A DNA stretch of 64,000 nucleotides from Craspedostauros australis. Lineage: Eukaryota > Bacillariophyta > Bacillariophyceae > Mastogloiales > Achnanthaceae. Both the position numbers and the translations under genes were made by a program. The notes beneath the pieces were generated by a model, which ran no database searches, had not been told where the DNA came from, and saw nothing but the letters and a program-made list of their open reading frames with translations. Numbering within the stretch: position 1 is the first letter of the stretch; every line of letters starts with the position of its first letter. Positions 33,919 through 45,211 of this stretch are shown here, one piece after another. The DNA lies in NCBI GenBank assembly GCA_026770025.1, contig JAMXDE010000023.1, forward strand, positions 248,001 to 312,000, written 5' to 3'.

Positions 33919-36870
33919 ATGCCCCGCAAGTCGTCCTCCGGCGCATCGACGCCCAAACGGAAGAAGACCAAGAAAGGCAACAACGCGGAGATCCAGCAGC
34001 AGAAGTCGCCGGCCCAGTTCTTCGCGGAGCATCAGGCCATCGCTGGATTCGACAACAAGGGCAAGTCGCTGTACACCAGCATCCGCGAACTGGTGGAGAA
34101 CTCGCTCGACGCGTGCGAATCCATCGGTCAGCTGCCGTCCATCTCCGTCAACATCCAAGAAATCACGACGGACGAGTTCAATCGCAAGCAGGGGATAGAA
34201 TTTGCCGCCAGGTACGAAGAGGAGGCCAACAGCAAGAAGCCCAAGCAGATCTCTGCTGATCATGTTCCTGCGGTTGCTGATACTGACGCCATTGCTCACG
34301 TTGTGGGGATTAACAATGGTGACATTGACGACGACATGAACCAGAACAACGAAGAACTTGCACTGGACTCTGCACTGCCACCATCTCTGCAGCAACGGGA
34401 GACGGCCATAGATGGTGACAAAGATGCCATCGCTTCGGAGCCATCTGCTGATCCACCGCCGGAAACGCCAAAATCCAAAGGCGCCGCTGCTGCCGGCAAA
34501 ACCACCAAATCATCGGCCAAAGGATCGACGCCGAGCAAGAAGCAAGCATCCAAACGATCCCAAAGCAGCTACTTCATCATCCAGGTCCGTGACAACGGCT
34601 GCGGCATGGACCACGACGCCATTCCGGACCTGCTGGGCCGCGTGTTGAGTGGCAGCAAGTACGGCGTGCGTCAAACGCGCGGCAAGTTCGGACTCGGTGC
34701 CAAGATGGCCTTGATTTGGAGTCAGAAATCGACCAACATGCCGATCCGCGTCGTCACGGCACATCGTGCCAAATCGCGCAAGCACATGCTGGCGGACGAT
34801 GAGACGATTCCCAAGTACAAGTCGACGTGCGTGTTGGATATCGACATTTCCAAGAACTGTCCGAGGCTGCACAAGCATGTCAAGGAGAAGAACGATGAGG
34901 AACGGTGGATCGGGACGGAGCTGGAGCTTTGTATCGAAGGCAATTGGACCACATAGTGAGTAGACGAGAGCATGAGTGCGAGTACGAATGCGAGTATGAA
35001 TGCTGTGATTATTGCTCTGCATGCGTTGGGGCATCAACATTGGCGCAGTGCTATTCTATTCGATGTCCACTTCTGTGTGTGCAAGTATTTCAACTATTGC
35101 TAAAAAATGGCATAGCATCTCACAACTTCACTCATCCCAACGATCGCCAACATTGTCATTCTTCAACTCACGCACCACCACCACAACAACAATAACAACG
35201 ACGACGACAAATGAACAAACAGCAAAGCACGCATCGTCAAGTACTTCCAGCAGCTGGCCATCATCACACCGTACGCGCAGCTGGAATTCCAGTACTCCCA
35301 CAGCCAGAGCGATCATCTCAACTTCCAAATCCGCTACGACCGCCGCAGCGAGCAGATGCCGGAGCCTGCCAGACAGGTCAAGCATCACCCCACCAGCGTC
35401 AACAACCTCGTCATCCAGCAGCTCATGGAACGCGTGGATGCCAAAATGACCCTGCACAAGTTCCTCACCTCCGAACTCTCCAGCATCTCCCCGGCCATCG
35501 CAACCAGAATGATCAAGGATTGCAGCTGGGTCAACACGAAGACCATATCCTCCCTGTCGGACCTGGACATCACCAAGCTCGTTCAGGTGCTGCGTCGCAC
35601 GAACGTCAAGGCGCCCGACGGCAACTGCCTCAGCCCGCTCGGCGAGTACAACCTCAACCTCGGCATCCGCAAGGTGCTGAATCCGGACTACGTCGCCACG
35701 TCACGTGACAAGCCGGGAGCCTACGACGGCCATTCCTTCCTCGTGGAGGCCGCCGTGTCGCTGGGCGGCAGCGGCAACACGTCCTCCAACACCGGCGCGC
35801 ACACAAACGCAACGGCCATCGTCAAGGAGGGCATCACGGTCTTGCGCTTCGCCAACCGCATCCCACTGCTCTTCGAAGGCGCGGCGGACGTATCCACGCG
35901 CGTCGCCATGACCAAGCTCAAGTGGGCCAACTACAAGATCGATCCCAAGCGTGACAAGATCGGTGTCTTCGTCAGCATCGTGTCGACCAAGATTCCATAC
36001 AAGGGCACGGGCAAGGAGTACATCGGCGACGACATCACGGAGATATCCACGTCCGTCAAGCGCGTGCTGCAGATGTGCTGTCAGCAGCTGCGCACGGTGC
36101 TGATCAAGCGCAATGCGCTGCGCGATCAGCGCGATCGCAAGAGCAAGCTCACGAAGTATATTCCAGATGTCAGCCGCGCTCTGTTCGGGTTGCTGGCGGA
36201 GATGAGGCAGAGGCGCATCGATGATGGCAATGATGGCCGAGACAAGCGGTCGCCCGCTCGTGGTCGCAGAGGTCGATCCAAAGACGATGGTGACGACGAT
36301 GCATCGCCTTCGAAACGCCGCCGCACATCGTCCGTGTCGCAGGCCTTCTACCAATCCACGATGGAGGAGTTGGAGGCTGGTGATCTCGATGAAAAGATCC
36401 TCTCCAAGAAGCTGCATGAGGCAGTTGTGGCATCCACCACAATGGGTGACGGGGAAGGCGGCGTGGGCGACGGCGGATCGAATGGCCGGCAGAATGGATC
36501 GCACGGATCTAACGACAAGGACGTGGACAGGATCCCGTTGTATTTGAAGCAATTTCCTTTGCACGAGTATCTGGCGCAAGACATTGAAATCGTGAGGGAA
36601 GGTGAAAGCATGCGGAAAACACCAGCGGTCATCACGGAAACCGAACCACAAGCAAGCCAGAAGGGGAAGAAGAGCAAGGACGACGATGGCGACAGCGATT
36701 ATGATGATGGCATGGCTGTCGATGTGGATGCGAATGCAGATGCGGACAGGCGCGAAGCAAACCAGGATCGGGATGATCACGGCGACGACAGCATGACCGT
36801 TGGGGCTGTGAATGGCAAGATGCGCGTCGTGGATCATCCCTTCTTCGTGTTCCGACCCATGCTGCAATAG
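33919..36870 (+). CDS. TOP6B: DNA topoisomerase VI subunit B (two exons)
   Basis: Exons 33919-34955 and 35223-36870 give 894 residues, with a total length divisible by three. The GHKL ATPase shows the N-box E-L-V-E-N-S-L-D-A (from residue 57), the G1 box D-N-G-C-G-M-D (residue 225) and the G2 region G-K-F-G-L-G-A-K-M-A (from residue 255). The sequence around V-R-Q-T-R-G-K-F matches the eukaryotic form. Exon 2 carries T-P-Y-A-Q-L-E-F and the transducer domain to about residue 665. Topo VI B binds ATP and, with the Spo11-like A subunit, passes one DNA duplex through another; in plants it is needed for endoreduplication. Unusual points: an acidic, Lys/Ser-rich insert of about 115 residues (95-215) inside the ATPase fold, and a disordered tail (670-894) with a K-R-R-R-T nuclear signal. 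The A subunit is not in this window. Confidence 0.95.
34956..35222 (+). other. intron of the topoisomerase VI B gene
   Basis: 267 nt, GTGAGT at the donor and AAACAG at the acceptor. Joining the exons completes a Tyr codon and gives the conserved W-T-T-Y-K-A-R-I-V-K-Y junction. Without splicing, the frame stops at the donor. Confidence 0.92.
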
Positions 36871-39667
36871 GGCGATAGAGAATTCGGCCGCGTAAGCAAG
36901 TGTAGTCAGTCATTGCATTTCCATCGAGCAGCAATAGAAGGAACACGATACGATGTCATACATTCACTGTTGTCGGCATGAGTCTGGTGGTGGAGAGCCA
37001 TGGGCAATGGTCAGGGGGCAGTGAGCACACAAGGCAAGATACAGCATCGCCACTGCAGTCCACGGCCTCCGAAAGCACCATTCCGCTGCCGTTGCAGAGT
37101 GAGCAATAGCATAGACCGCATGAAACCGTAACATCACGATGCCGTGGAGGTACGACCGATGATAACCGCGGTTGCGAGGGCCATTGTCGCTTTGCACGAT
37201 TGATGGAGCCCCATGGGCGATGTGCGCTGTTTCTGAGACGCAGAATGATGCCTTGTGTGGGAAAGTTCACTTACGTACGTCACATGATGGAGAACAGACG
37301 AAGGTCATCGAGGCCATGCACACAAAAGAGAGAGAGGCTTTCCAACCCTCTGAATGCTTCACGAAAAGGTGTTTGTCAACGTCCATCGGACTGCCAACAC
37401 AGAGACACAGAGTGAGTGAGCCTTGGGTGAGCGGGTGGGCGAGTGAGTGAAAGCGGTTGATGACGACGGAATGCTGCGAGTATCGCGCTCCTGTCATGAC
37501 AGACGAGCCAATGAAGTGCGAATGGTCATTGTGACGGAGTTCACCGCGTGGAGTACCGTGTCGGAGAGTCGAGTATCATTGACCACGATGTCGACCGTGA
37601 TGATCGTCGTCGCTGTGCCAGAGGTTGGCACGCCTTGAGCGAGGGTCGATCCACAATGCCGTTCTGTGATGCCAATGAAGACTTCGCCAACTGTTCCTTG
37701 CATACAACCATGTACGTACCTCATGAAAGTCGGCAGCACCCCAGAGAGCAATCGTGGGAGCGCGAGGATGTGGATCAAGTTCATGAGATGGTGTCGGAAG
37801 CAGATGGAGCAAGTGCGCGCACCTCCCTCCAGCATCAAGGCACATCGAAGTTGGCAAGATTCTTCGTTCTCGCTGCGCGTACTGAAAGCGCGAGGGAGAC
37901 GGCGAAGGATAGCAGAGAGGCCACTCAACGCAAAAGCGAAGGAAAAAGTGGCGATGGACATCTCATCTGTTTGTGCTGATGGGCCTGTTCGATCTGCTTC
38001 CGACAAGCCGTCAGGTGTCACTTGTCTGCCGGAGCTTGGCACTTTTGCGATTTCAATGTCAGATGAACATATACATTGTATTAGTACATGAATACATTAC
38101 TAAATACTTATGGCCAGTTTTCAAAAAATTGGTACATAGGATGTCCCGCGTTGAATGAGAGTGATTTAGCCGATTCATTGGGCATAGTGCGGTCTTTTGT
38201 ATCCATCGTTGTGGAGCCACAAGAAGCACGGTGGAAATTTCATTGCAACCATTTTCCCGCGCTTTCGTGTGGTGCGTGCTGAGCCGTGCGATATGATAGG
38301 CTGCAGTAGGAATTTACAGGAGGGCACAATAGTGACGCCATCGTAACCAGGGAAAGCAGCAACACTGCAGAGCGATAAGTGTGAATGCGCGAGTTTGGCA
38401 CGCAACTGCCCGACGAATGTACGCCCTGGTAGCAATACTACGCGTACTTGAATGCCAATACTCTGTGCCAAAGTGCGGAACAACAGCACGAACACATGCC
38501 ATCACGAAAAAAGCACGCACACGGACTGCAAGAAGGGAAAACACGCGGAACGATAGCGAGCGCTGATGTGTGGCAAGAAAAGAAACAGCAAGAAACCAAC
38601 GTGGGAAAGCTGTGCACAAACCAAGGCAAGAAGGGAAGAAGGCAAGAGAGCAGCCAACCAAGAAGGAAGGCAAACAAGAAAGAAGAACAGGCGGCAAACA
38701 AGAAGAGTGACAGAACCCGAAAAACGAACGCCAACGCGGAGACATCTGGGAAAGCGACACACGAAGGAAGGCGTCCCAACAAGAAACACGCCACTCGTGC
38801 TCGTCCTGCGCCCGCAACAAACGTCAACCACCTCCAACACGACAAGATCAGCGAAGAATCGGCGCTCGACGAATCGAAACGACAGGATCACAACCACATG
38901 CACGATCCCCCTCTATCCTGATCACAACCACATCGAAGCACATCCAAGCACATCGAAGCACATCAACTAATCAGGAACATCGTCGTCGTCCAGGAACAAC
39001 ATCATCCTCATCATCATCCTCATCATCATCATCATCATCGTCGTCTGGAAGACTTCACAACACACAAACGCTGAAACGGAGAGGAACCATTCTGGAGTCT
39101 CCCGCATTCTCAACGGACACACAATACGCACAACATCTCCCTCTGCGACGACGAACCAGTGGCAATTGCCGAACGACTGCGCCTTGTGTTTGATCTTGGC
39201 TTTGCCTGAACCTCAACTGCGCCGCACCACGCTGGATCGAAGTATAGTAGGGCAGAGCAACCTTGGGCTGTAGAGGAGCTACGCGCACATCCACCCGACA
39301 CGCGCCACACTGGAACAACGATCGTACAACCGCTCGTACAGTACAGTACAATACGTACAAGGACAAGCACGGTGCGACCTGCCATACTGCCAAATCGTGA
39401 AGGTCGACGCCCGCTCCACACACAAAACATCATACTCGTGCATCCTCGTGCATACGTAGCGCATTCTGCACTGTTGAAGCAGACAGAGCACCGGTGCTGA
39501 CAACCGAAGTTTGGATCAGACGAACCCTGTCGTCAGCCTCCACAGCACAAAAGTGGCTATCTCTGACACCAACTCAAGAAGCCGAACTGTTGGGTTGTGC
39601 GCTTTGTGGCCATTCATCAACTGCTCCATTGCAGGCACCATCTTCGATCACCACTGCTGCTGCCACA
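36871..39667. other. gene-free stretch (2.8 kb)
   Basis: No supported gene. 38448-38921 reads as a Lys/Arg/Thr-rich low-complexity translation. Repeats of the type CACATCGAAG lie at about 38931-38965, and an (ATC)n-rich tract at about 38999-39046. Confidence 0.5.
38999..39046. repeat. (ATC)n-rich microsatellite
   Basis: Interrupted ATC/TCC units followed by GTC units in the spacer before the 374-residue hypothetical gene. Confidence 0.85.
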
Positions 39668-40792
39668 ATGCATCATACAGCATCACAACACAACATCCAA
39701 GGCAAAAGGACTGGCACAATCACGGAGCCACAGGGACGCCGAATGGACTCAATCAAAGCGAAGCCAACGAGTGCGGCAAGTCACATCGCCTTCTTCTGCG
39801 ATGACAAGGGCAGCAGGCTCAGCAACAGCATCCAACCCCACGCGGATCCAGATCCAGACGCAACAGTACCGCCCAACAAGGACACAAACACAAACGCACT
39901 CACAGATAAGGACACAGACACAGCAACAACCAAACCAACCACAGACAACGCGACGACAATGATGACGACGATCACCACAACGCAAAACCACGAATTCAGC
40001 GACTCCATCCTGACGTTGGTCACGCCATCAGCCTTCTTCGTCTCCAGCGTGGGAGACGATGGCGACAGCGACGCGCAATACTTCCGCCAGCACCGACACT
40101 ACCAACAGCACTACGATGAAGATGAGGATGATTGCTACTACCGTTCGCACGCAGCAACCGCGTTCAAGCACGAGCATCAACGCGAACGGGACTGCATCAG
40201 TCACGAACAGTACATCATGTACGACGGCGTGCATCACAGCCTGTACAACGATACATCGTCCACGTGCACCTCGCTGTCCTCCTCGTCCGCCTCCATGCAG
40301 GAGCAGCAACAATCAGAGAATGACAATGGTTCGAAGACGGCAGACAGTGGATTGCTGATACCAGTGACGGCCGACGTCAGTTTGGGTGTCAAGAGGGATG
40401 ACACAGCGCGCATCGACGAGCTGCGGCATCGCCTTGATGATGACGCCGAATCCATCTTTCTGCCCTCTCCGCCATGTTCCCATCATCAGCGGTTGGACAC
40501 CCCGTTGCGTTCGCAGGACGACACGACCCAAATGCACCCCAACAACCACGAAGAAGTCATCTGGAACCTGCCGCACTACCACCCCGACGACGCCGTGGAC
40601 AACTACCTCTACTATTACTACGACGATGTCGAATGCTGCTCCTTCGGCAAGGGCTTTCTGCAGCTGTGGAGCAACGTCCTCAAAGGTCACCAACGGCGCA
40701 AGCGTCAGCGTATGCATCGTCAGCTGCAACAGCAGCGCCAGCAGATGGAGTTGCAACGGCATTTGCATGTGTTGGCGCATCGATTAGAGTAG
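39668..40792 (+). CDS. hypothetical His/Thr/Asp-rich protein
   Basis: 374 residues from the first in-frame ATG at 39668. The frame opens further upstream only with non-ATG codons. No family is recognised. The N-terminal 110 residues are Thr/Asp/Asn repeats. The middle has a Y-F-R-Q-H-R-H-Y-Q-Q-H-Y-type His/Tyr segment and Ser runs. The C-terminal 75 residues look more ordered: W-N-L-P-H-Y-H-P-D-D, then Y-L-Y-Y-Y-Y-D-D, then F-L-Q-L-W-S-N-V-L-K, then an Arg/Gln-rich helix (R-R-K-R-Q-R-M-H-R-Q-L) to the end. The basic end could be nuclear or RNA-binding (inference). The gene converges on the membrane protein gene with 312 bp between them. Confidence 0.6.
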   Translation: MHHTASQHNIQGKRTGTITEPQGRRMDSIKAKPTSAASHIAFFCDDKGSRLSNSIQPHADPDPDATVPPNKDTNTNALTDKDTDTATTKPTTDNATTMMTTITTTQNHEFSDSILTLVTPSAFFVSSVGDDGDSDAQYFRQHRHYQQHYDEDEDDCYYRSHAATAFKHEHQRERDCISHEQYIMYDGVHHSLYNDTSSTCTSLSSSSASMQEQQQSENDNGSKTADSGLLIPVTADVSLGVKRDDTARIDELRHRLDDDAESIFLPSPPCSHHQRLDTPLRSQDDTTQMHPNNHEEVIWNLPHYHPDDAVDNYLYYYYDDVECCSFGKGFLQLWSNVLKGHQRRKRQRMHRQLQQQRQQMELQRHLHVLAHRLE

Positions 40793-41104
40793 AGTAGAGT
40801 TAGCCGCTTGCTTCATTCTTAGTTAGAATCATTACAATGACAGAACTATGCATGTTGAGTGCGCAGAAGAGAGAATGATGGAATCTGGTGTCCAGACGGA
40901 CGAATCTCCGTATCCGGCTGGCAGCTGTTGCTCATCCAAATTCTCTGCTGGATCGGTGAGGTTGTTTCACGTCCACTTCGGATGGAACCTGCCTTCTGCA
41001 GAATCCTGATATATCACACAATCAAGAATGGCACCATAACACTTGTGCATGTAGAGTACTCGACTGTTCCTACATAGGTGGATCATGTCTACGCTACGCT
41101 ATTC
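40793..41104. other. 312-bp convergent spacer
   Basis: Lies between two 3' ends. No gene is seen. It presumably holds both polyadenylation regions. The short repeat TAGAGTAGAGT overlaps the stop of the hypothetical gene. Confidence 0.5.
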
Positions 41105-44100
41105 TTACTGATCATTGCCTGCCTGCTTCGTCGCCGTCAACGTGAAATCACCGCTGCGCGTGCCGTACCCCGTCACGAGGATATGATACATCGTGCCCTT
41201 CTTCGTTGTGAACGATACGCTCTCGTTGCAGTTCATCGTGATGGACGGGCTCACGTGCTTGGCGCAACGCAATGATGGGCAGTCGTTCTCGTAGACGAAG
41301 ATGCGCGAGTCGAACCTGCAGCCCTGGTCGGATGTCGTCGTCGTCAGCGTCCACAGCTCGTCGCTCGCGGCATTCTGCATCCTGTACCAGACGCCGGGCG
41401 ATGTGGAGTACTCGGCTGCCGTCGTCGTTGTGCACATCTGGACGGTGGCATCGATCGTGGCGCCCTGCGTCGTGGCTTCCAGGGTCATCTCGTCCTCGAG
41501 ATCCTGCGCCGTGGAGCAGTAGTTGTTGTCCGGGATGCCGTGGGGCCGAGACAGCTGGGAGTCGCCGACGGTCAGCTGGAAGTCGAATGCGGGGACATCG
41601 TGCGAGATCTCCGCCAGCTTGCGGCCATCGTTCTTGTTCTGCAGCTGCGACGGTGTCGTCACCAGCACGTAGTATCGCACCGCGGGTTGCGCAAGCCACC
41701 AGGCGGTGGCGTGTCCGCGCGACGACGGACCGGCAGTGACTGCATTCATGCATTTCAGCTGGCTGCAGTCCTCGCCAGCGAAGATGGAGACCGTGCCGTA
41801 GTCCACGGAACGTCGAATGTAACGCTCGAAGAACACGTCCGCCACCATGTAGTCATCGATGCCCATGATCTCGTACCAGGTGCCTCTCGAGGTTGGCAGC
41901 AGAGCGGCGATATCTTCCGGGGCTTCATTCTCGCCCTCGTCCCCGCCGCCACATGGCTCCACGATGGTGAAGCCACTGGATTGGAGAGGTGACAATCGCG
42001 TCGTGCCATACTCGGTAGAATCAAGGATCATCTTCTCAGCCGTCTTGCACACCGTGTGGTGAGTCTCAACAGTGCTCAACGTCAGCTGGAAGTTGCCCGT
42101 CGCGCGTTGGTACCCGTTGACATGGATGTAGTACGACACCCCGGCTTGCGCGTACCATTCCACGAGACTGCCGCCTTGCAAGCAGGACCTGTGCTGGTCG
42201 TTGAATGTGATGCATGTGAACTGCGTGTTTGCTTCGTCGCACACCATGTCGTCGCCCAGTTCAGGTGGTGGCAGCGTCATGGTGATGTCGCTGGCTGCCA
42301 GGACCGTCAGCTCCGTGTCGAAGTTGGTCCCGCTGCCAAGGACGCCGCCGCAGGTGTCCGCCTTCATCGCGATGTCCTCGGTGGGTGTGAACACGTACCA
42401 AGCACCTTCGCTGGCATCTCCCGTCGCTGCCGCTCCGATGCTGGAGGAGAAAGCGCCGCAGGTCTCAGCAAACACAGTGTTGTGCGTCGAATCTGTCGCA
42501 CCGTTGATGTTGCGGGTGACAGCACCTGTGACAGTGCCGAGGGAGGGCAAGCGCAGAGCGTCGAAGCAGTTTTGAGCGGAGGAAACCTGGCTGCCTGACA
42601 AGTCGATGGTGGGTGCTTGAGTAGGGATCGTGGCCGGAGGTCCTTGGGATGCGGATGGTGCCGGTGTCTGCGTTGTCGCATCATATGCGGCGTCCGTTGG
42701 TGACTGTGTTGGCGAATCTGCACCCGTGGAGGTGGTCGGTGCCGTTGCGGTGGTTGTCGCTGCGGTTGTCGCCACTGCGTCTTTGTCATCGATTGTTGGC
42801 TCATCGTCGCTGTCCGAAACGTCCGGAGATGCGTCTGACAAGGAATCCGTGCCTTCATTGGAGTTATTGTTGCTGATGTTGCTTCTTCGCATCTGCAGAA
42901 CAACTACGGAAGATAGGACCCCAACGATGGCCACCGCAAGGCAGATGAACATCGCAATCATCCTGCGCAACCTCTTGTTCTTCGTGGCGTCCACATTTTC
43001 GAACGAAGGGACGTGGCTGCCATCATGATTCTCGTCGGACGGGAACATCTCGTCCATGGACTGGCCAATTTCTGCACCCGCTGCCACCCCGTGCGCGCTG
43101 CTCTTGTCGTTCAGGTGCGCTTCGATGAGCATGGCTTCCTCATCGAATGAATTCCCCGCTCCTGGTGCCGAGGCCGATGCGCTTGCTGATTGTCGCACCA
43201 TGGGGGCGAGCTCGAGCGTCATCGAAGGACCTTCACCGATCTTCGCTTGTGCGATCCCCCCTCTGTTCAGCCATTTCGAATAGGACCATGAAGAGCTCTG
43301 CGAATCGCCTGACTCATTGACATCAACATCATCCTGAACATCGCTAGTGTAGCTTTGATGTTCTCTGTCATCTTCCGAAATGCGGAACGAATGGGACGTC
43401 TGGTATGGAACAGATGGAAACACAGCCGGTGGATCCAACCCATCGTTGAGGCTCACATCTTCACCATCGAAAGGCAGCGAGTTCTGATCGTCGTCGTAGT
43501 CGTCGTTATCATCGGTTTGCATTTGGTAGAACTTCTTCGAACTCTTGCCACGCTTGGTTTTGCCGCTGCTCTTGTTCTTCTTGTTCATGCCAAGCTGTCC
43601 AAGTGATCGTTTCATCCATCCCATGCTCGCAATTTGAGTAATTGACGGCAAGGACATCATCGTCTTGACGTTCTTGAACCTGGGGGCAGCCTCGTCGTCT
43701 GCAGTAGCGGCTGTTGCGTCTTCTTGGTGTTCCGAATCCACGAATCCAGCCTCGGAGACAAGGTCATCATCGTCGATTGCCGTCAGGGAGGATGATGGAA
43801 GGTCGAAAACAAGAGGAGGGATGTGTCCATCTTCCATCTCCGACTGTAAGTCTTGCTTTGCATGCGGCTCTGGTGTTGTTGGCTTTTGTGTTTGCACTGG
43901 CGCTTGTGTCTGCGTGTGTTCCTCGCCTTCATCTTCGTCGCCTTCTGCGTTCTCGTTGTGGGCTGGAGGCATCGGCGCCGTCTTGGAATCTTCGACACAG
44001 TCAAATGGGACGGACGACACAGAGGATGCGACGATGGAAACATCTTCCTCTTCATAATCTATGTTGGCCTCATCGACATCGTCATCAAGTCTCATCCTTG

Positions 44101-45211
44101 CTGCCATCGACGAGGCGAAGAGCGCATTCGGTTTCAGGTGCGTGCGGGCGTAAGCAGAACAATGCTTGGACTTAGCGTCGTCAACGGATGGAGACAAGTC
44201 GGAGTTCGTGGACGGCGTGGCCGCTGCCATCGGTGATGTTCGAGCTTGGATAGGTGACGGCAGTGCCTCATCATCCAGATCGGCCATCGGTTCCAATTCT
44301 TCGCGTGGCATCACCATCATGGAATTGTCCATCGGTGTGCGTGCACGCATCTCTGGACTGGATCCATTCCCAAGGAGTACCTGTGGACTCAGATGAGACG
44401 ACATGGTATGAGTGCTGTCATCCATCAGCGCGGCGGAGATGGGCGAGAGAGAGTTGTTCATCAAGTTGCTCGAGCTTGGAACTCTGTTCTGTCTCTTGGG
44501 TGTTGGCAGATTGGACATGTCCTCCACGCCGAAGGCAGAATCATCCAATCCTTGGGAGGGAGATGCGGCGGTTCCGAAACTGTCATCATCACCAGCATCA
44601 TCACCAGCATCATCGTGATGCTGGATTGCTCCTGTCATTGGTGGAGTGCTGTCATTTGCGACGTCCTGTGGAGTGTATGCGTAAGTGGAAGCCAATGGCG
44701 AGGCCTTGTCAGGTGTCATGGGAGTTTCTCTCGCGAGCGGCGACGGAATCGCGTCGGTCGATTGCATGTCGTCCTTGGGAACATCCGTAGGCCTACTGCG
44801 CAAGGTTTCGGCCTGCGATGGTGAACTGACTGCCGCCTTGTTGCGCGACGCTGGTGTTTGTGCTACCTTCACATTGGCATTGCTTGGCGTTGGGCTTTGC
44901 ACTTCCGATGACGATGGCGGCGAATGCAGCTGATCCTCGAGACGTCGCACGTGCACGTTGCTCGTATCAGCAGATTTGTTGGAGTTGGTGGAATCGTAGC
45001 TGCTGTTTGCGCCAGACTGCTTGCTTGGTGTCCAGACGGCTTCCGGAGTCTCCGCGTGCGTCTCAGGGGTGTCGGCGGCGGCATCGGCGGCCGTGGGTTT
45101 GACGACGAGGTTGGGTGTCGCATTCTCCTTCTCGGCCAGTTGCGATTGCAGCGCCTCGATTCGAGTTGGGGTGTTGAACGCAGGTACGGATGATCGTGTG
45201 ATGCCTTCCAT
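41105..45211 (-). CDS. single-pass membrane protein with three PPC-like extracellular repeats
   Basis: 1368 residues, no intron. Residues 1-740 are Ser/Asp/Pro-rich and disordered. N-K-R-L-R-R then precedes one hydrophobic helix (about 746-768). The positive charges suggest the N-terminus is cytosolic and the C-terminus outside (type II). After a Thr/Ala-rich stalk come three related beta-rich units (about 884-1368). Each has W-Y near the start, a Cys-rich middle, an aromatic Y-Y/Y-H strand and a closing F-x-L-T strand: W-Y-V-F-T-P ... Y-Y-I-H-V ... F-Q-L-T-L, then W-Y-E-I-M ... Y-Y-V-L-V ... F-Q-L-T-V, then W-Y-R-M-Q ... Y-H-I-L-V ... F-T-L-T-A. This resembles the bacterial pre-peptidase C-terminal (PPC) fold. 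A surface adhesion or sensing role is plausible but inferred. Confidence 0.8.
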   Translation of the reverse strand: MEGITRSSVPAFNTPTRIEALQSQLAEKENATPNLVVKPTAADAAADTPETHAETPEAVWTPSKQSGANSSYDSTNSNKSADTSNVHVRRLEDQLHSPPSSSEVQSPTPSNANVKVAQTPASRNKAAVSSPSQAETLRSRPTDVPKDDMQSTDAIPSPLARETPMTPDKASPLASTYAYTPQDVANDSTPPMTGAIQHHDDAGDDAGDDDSFGTAASPSQGLDDSAFGVEDMSNLPTPKRQNRVPSSSNLMNNSLSPISAALMDDSTHTMSSHLSPQVLLGNGSSPEMRARTPMDNSMMVMPREELEPMADLDDEALPSPIQARTSPMAAATPSTNSDLSPSVDDAKSKHCSAYARTHLKPNALFASSMAARMRLDDDVDEANIDYEEEDVSIVASSVSSVPFDCVEDSKTAPMPPAHNENAEGDEDEGEEHTQTQAPVQTQKPTTPEPHAKQDLQSEMEDGHIPPLVFDLPSSSLTAIDDDDLVSEAGFVDSEHQEDATAATADDEAAPRFKNVKTMMSLPSITQIASMGWMKRSLGQLGMNKKNKSSGKTKRGKSSKKFYQMQTDDNDDYDDDQNSLPFDGEDVSLNDGLDPPAVFPSVPYQTSHSFRISEDDREHQSYTSDVQDDVDVNESGDSQSSSWSYSKWLNRGGIAQAKIGEGPSMTLELAPMVRQSASASASAPGAGNSFDEEAMLIEAHLNDKSSAHGVAAGAEIGQSMDEMFPSDENHDGSHVPSFENVDATKNKRLRRMIAMFICLAVAIVGVLSSVVVLQMRRSNISNNNSNEGTDSLSDASPDVSDSDDEPTIDDKDAVATTAATTTATAPTTSTGADSPTQSPTDAAYDATTQTPAPSASQGPPATIPTQAPTIDLSGSQVSSAQNCFDALRLPSLGTVTGAVTRNINGATDSTHNTVFAETCGAFSSSIGAAATGDASEGAWYVFTPTEDIAMKADTCGGVLGSGTNFDTELTVLAASDITMTLPPPELGDDMVCDEANTQFTCITFNDQHRSCLQGGSLVEWYAQAGVSYYIHVNGYQRATGNFQLTLSTVETHHTVCKTAEKMILDSTEYGTTRLSPLQSSGFTIVEPCGGGDEGENEAPEDIAALLPTSRGTWYEIMGIDDYMVADVFFERYIRRSVDYGTVSIFAGEDCSQLKCMNAVTAGPSSRGHATAWWLAQPAVRYYVLVTTPSQLQNKNDGRKLAEISHDVPAFDFQLTVGDSQLSRPHGIPDNNYCSTAQDLEDEMTLEATTQGATIDATVQMCTTTTAAEYSTSPGVWYRMQNAASDELWTLTTTTSDQGCRFDSRIFVYENDCPSLRCAKHVSPSITMNCNESVSFTTKKGTMYHILVTGYGTRSGDFTLTATKQAGNDQ

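Noticed and set aside
35701-36867. 388-codon open frame on the minus strand
   Set aside because: It lies opposite exon 2 of topoisomerase VI B and reads as a complement artefact.
38314-38820. 168-codon hydrophobic, Cys-rich minus-strand frame resembling a membrane protein
   Set aside because: It is the complement of a Lys/Arg-rich purine tract. The hydrophobicity is a strand artefact.
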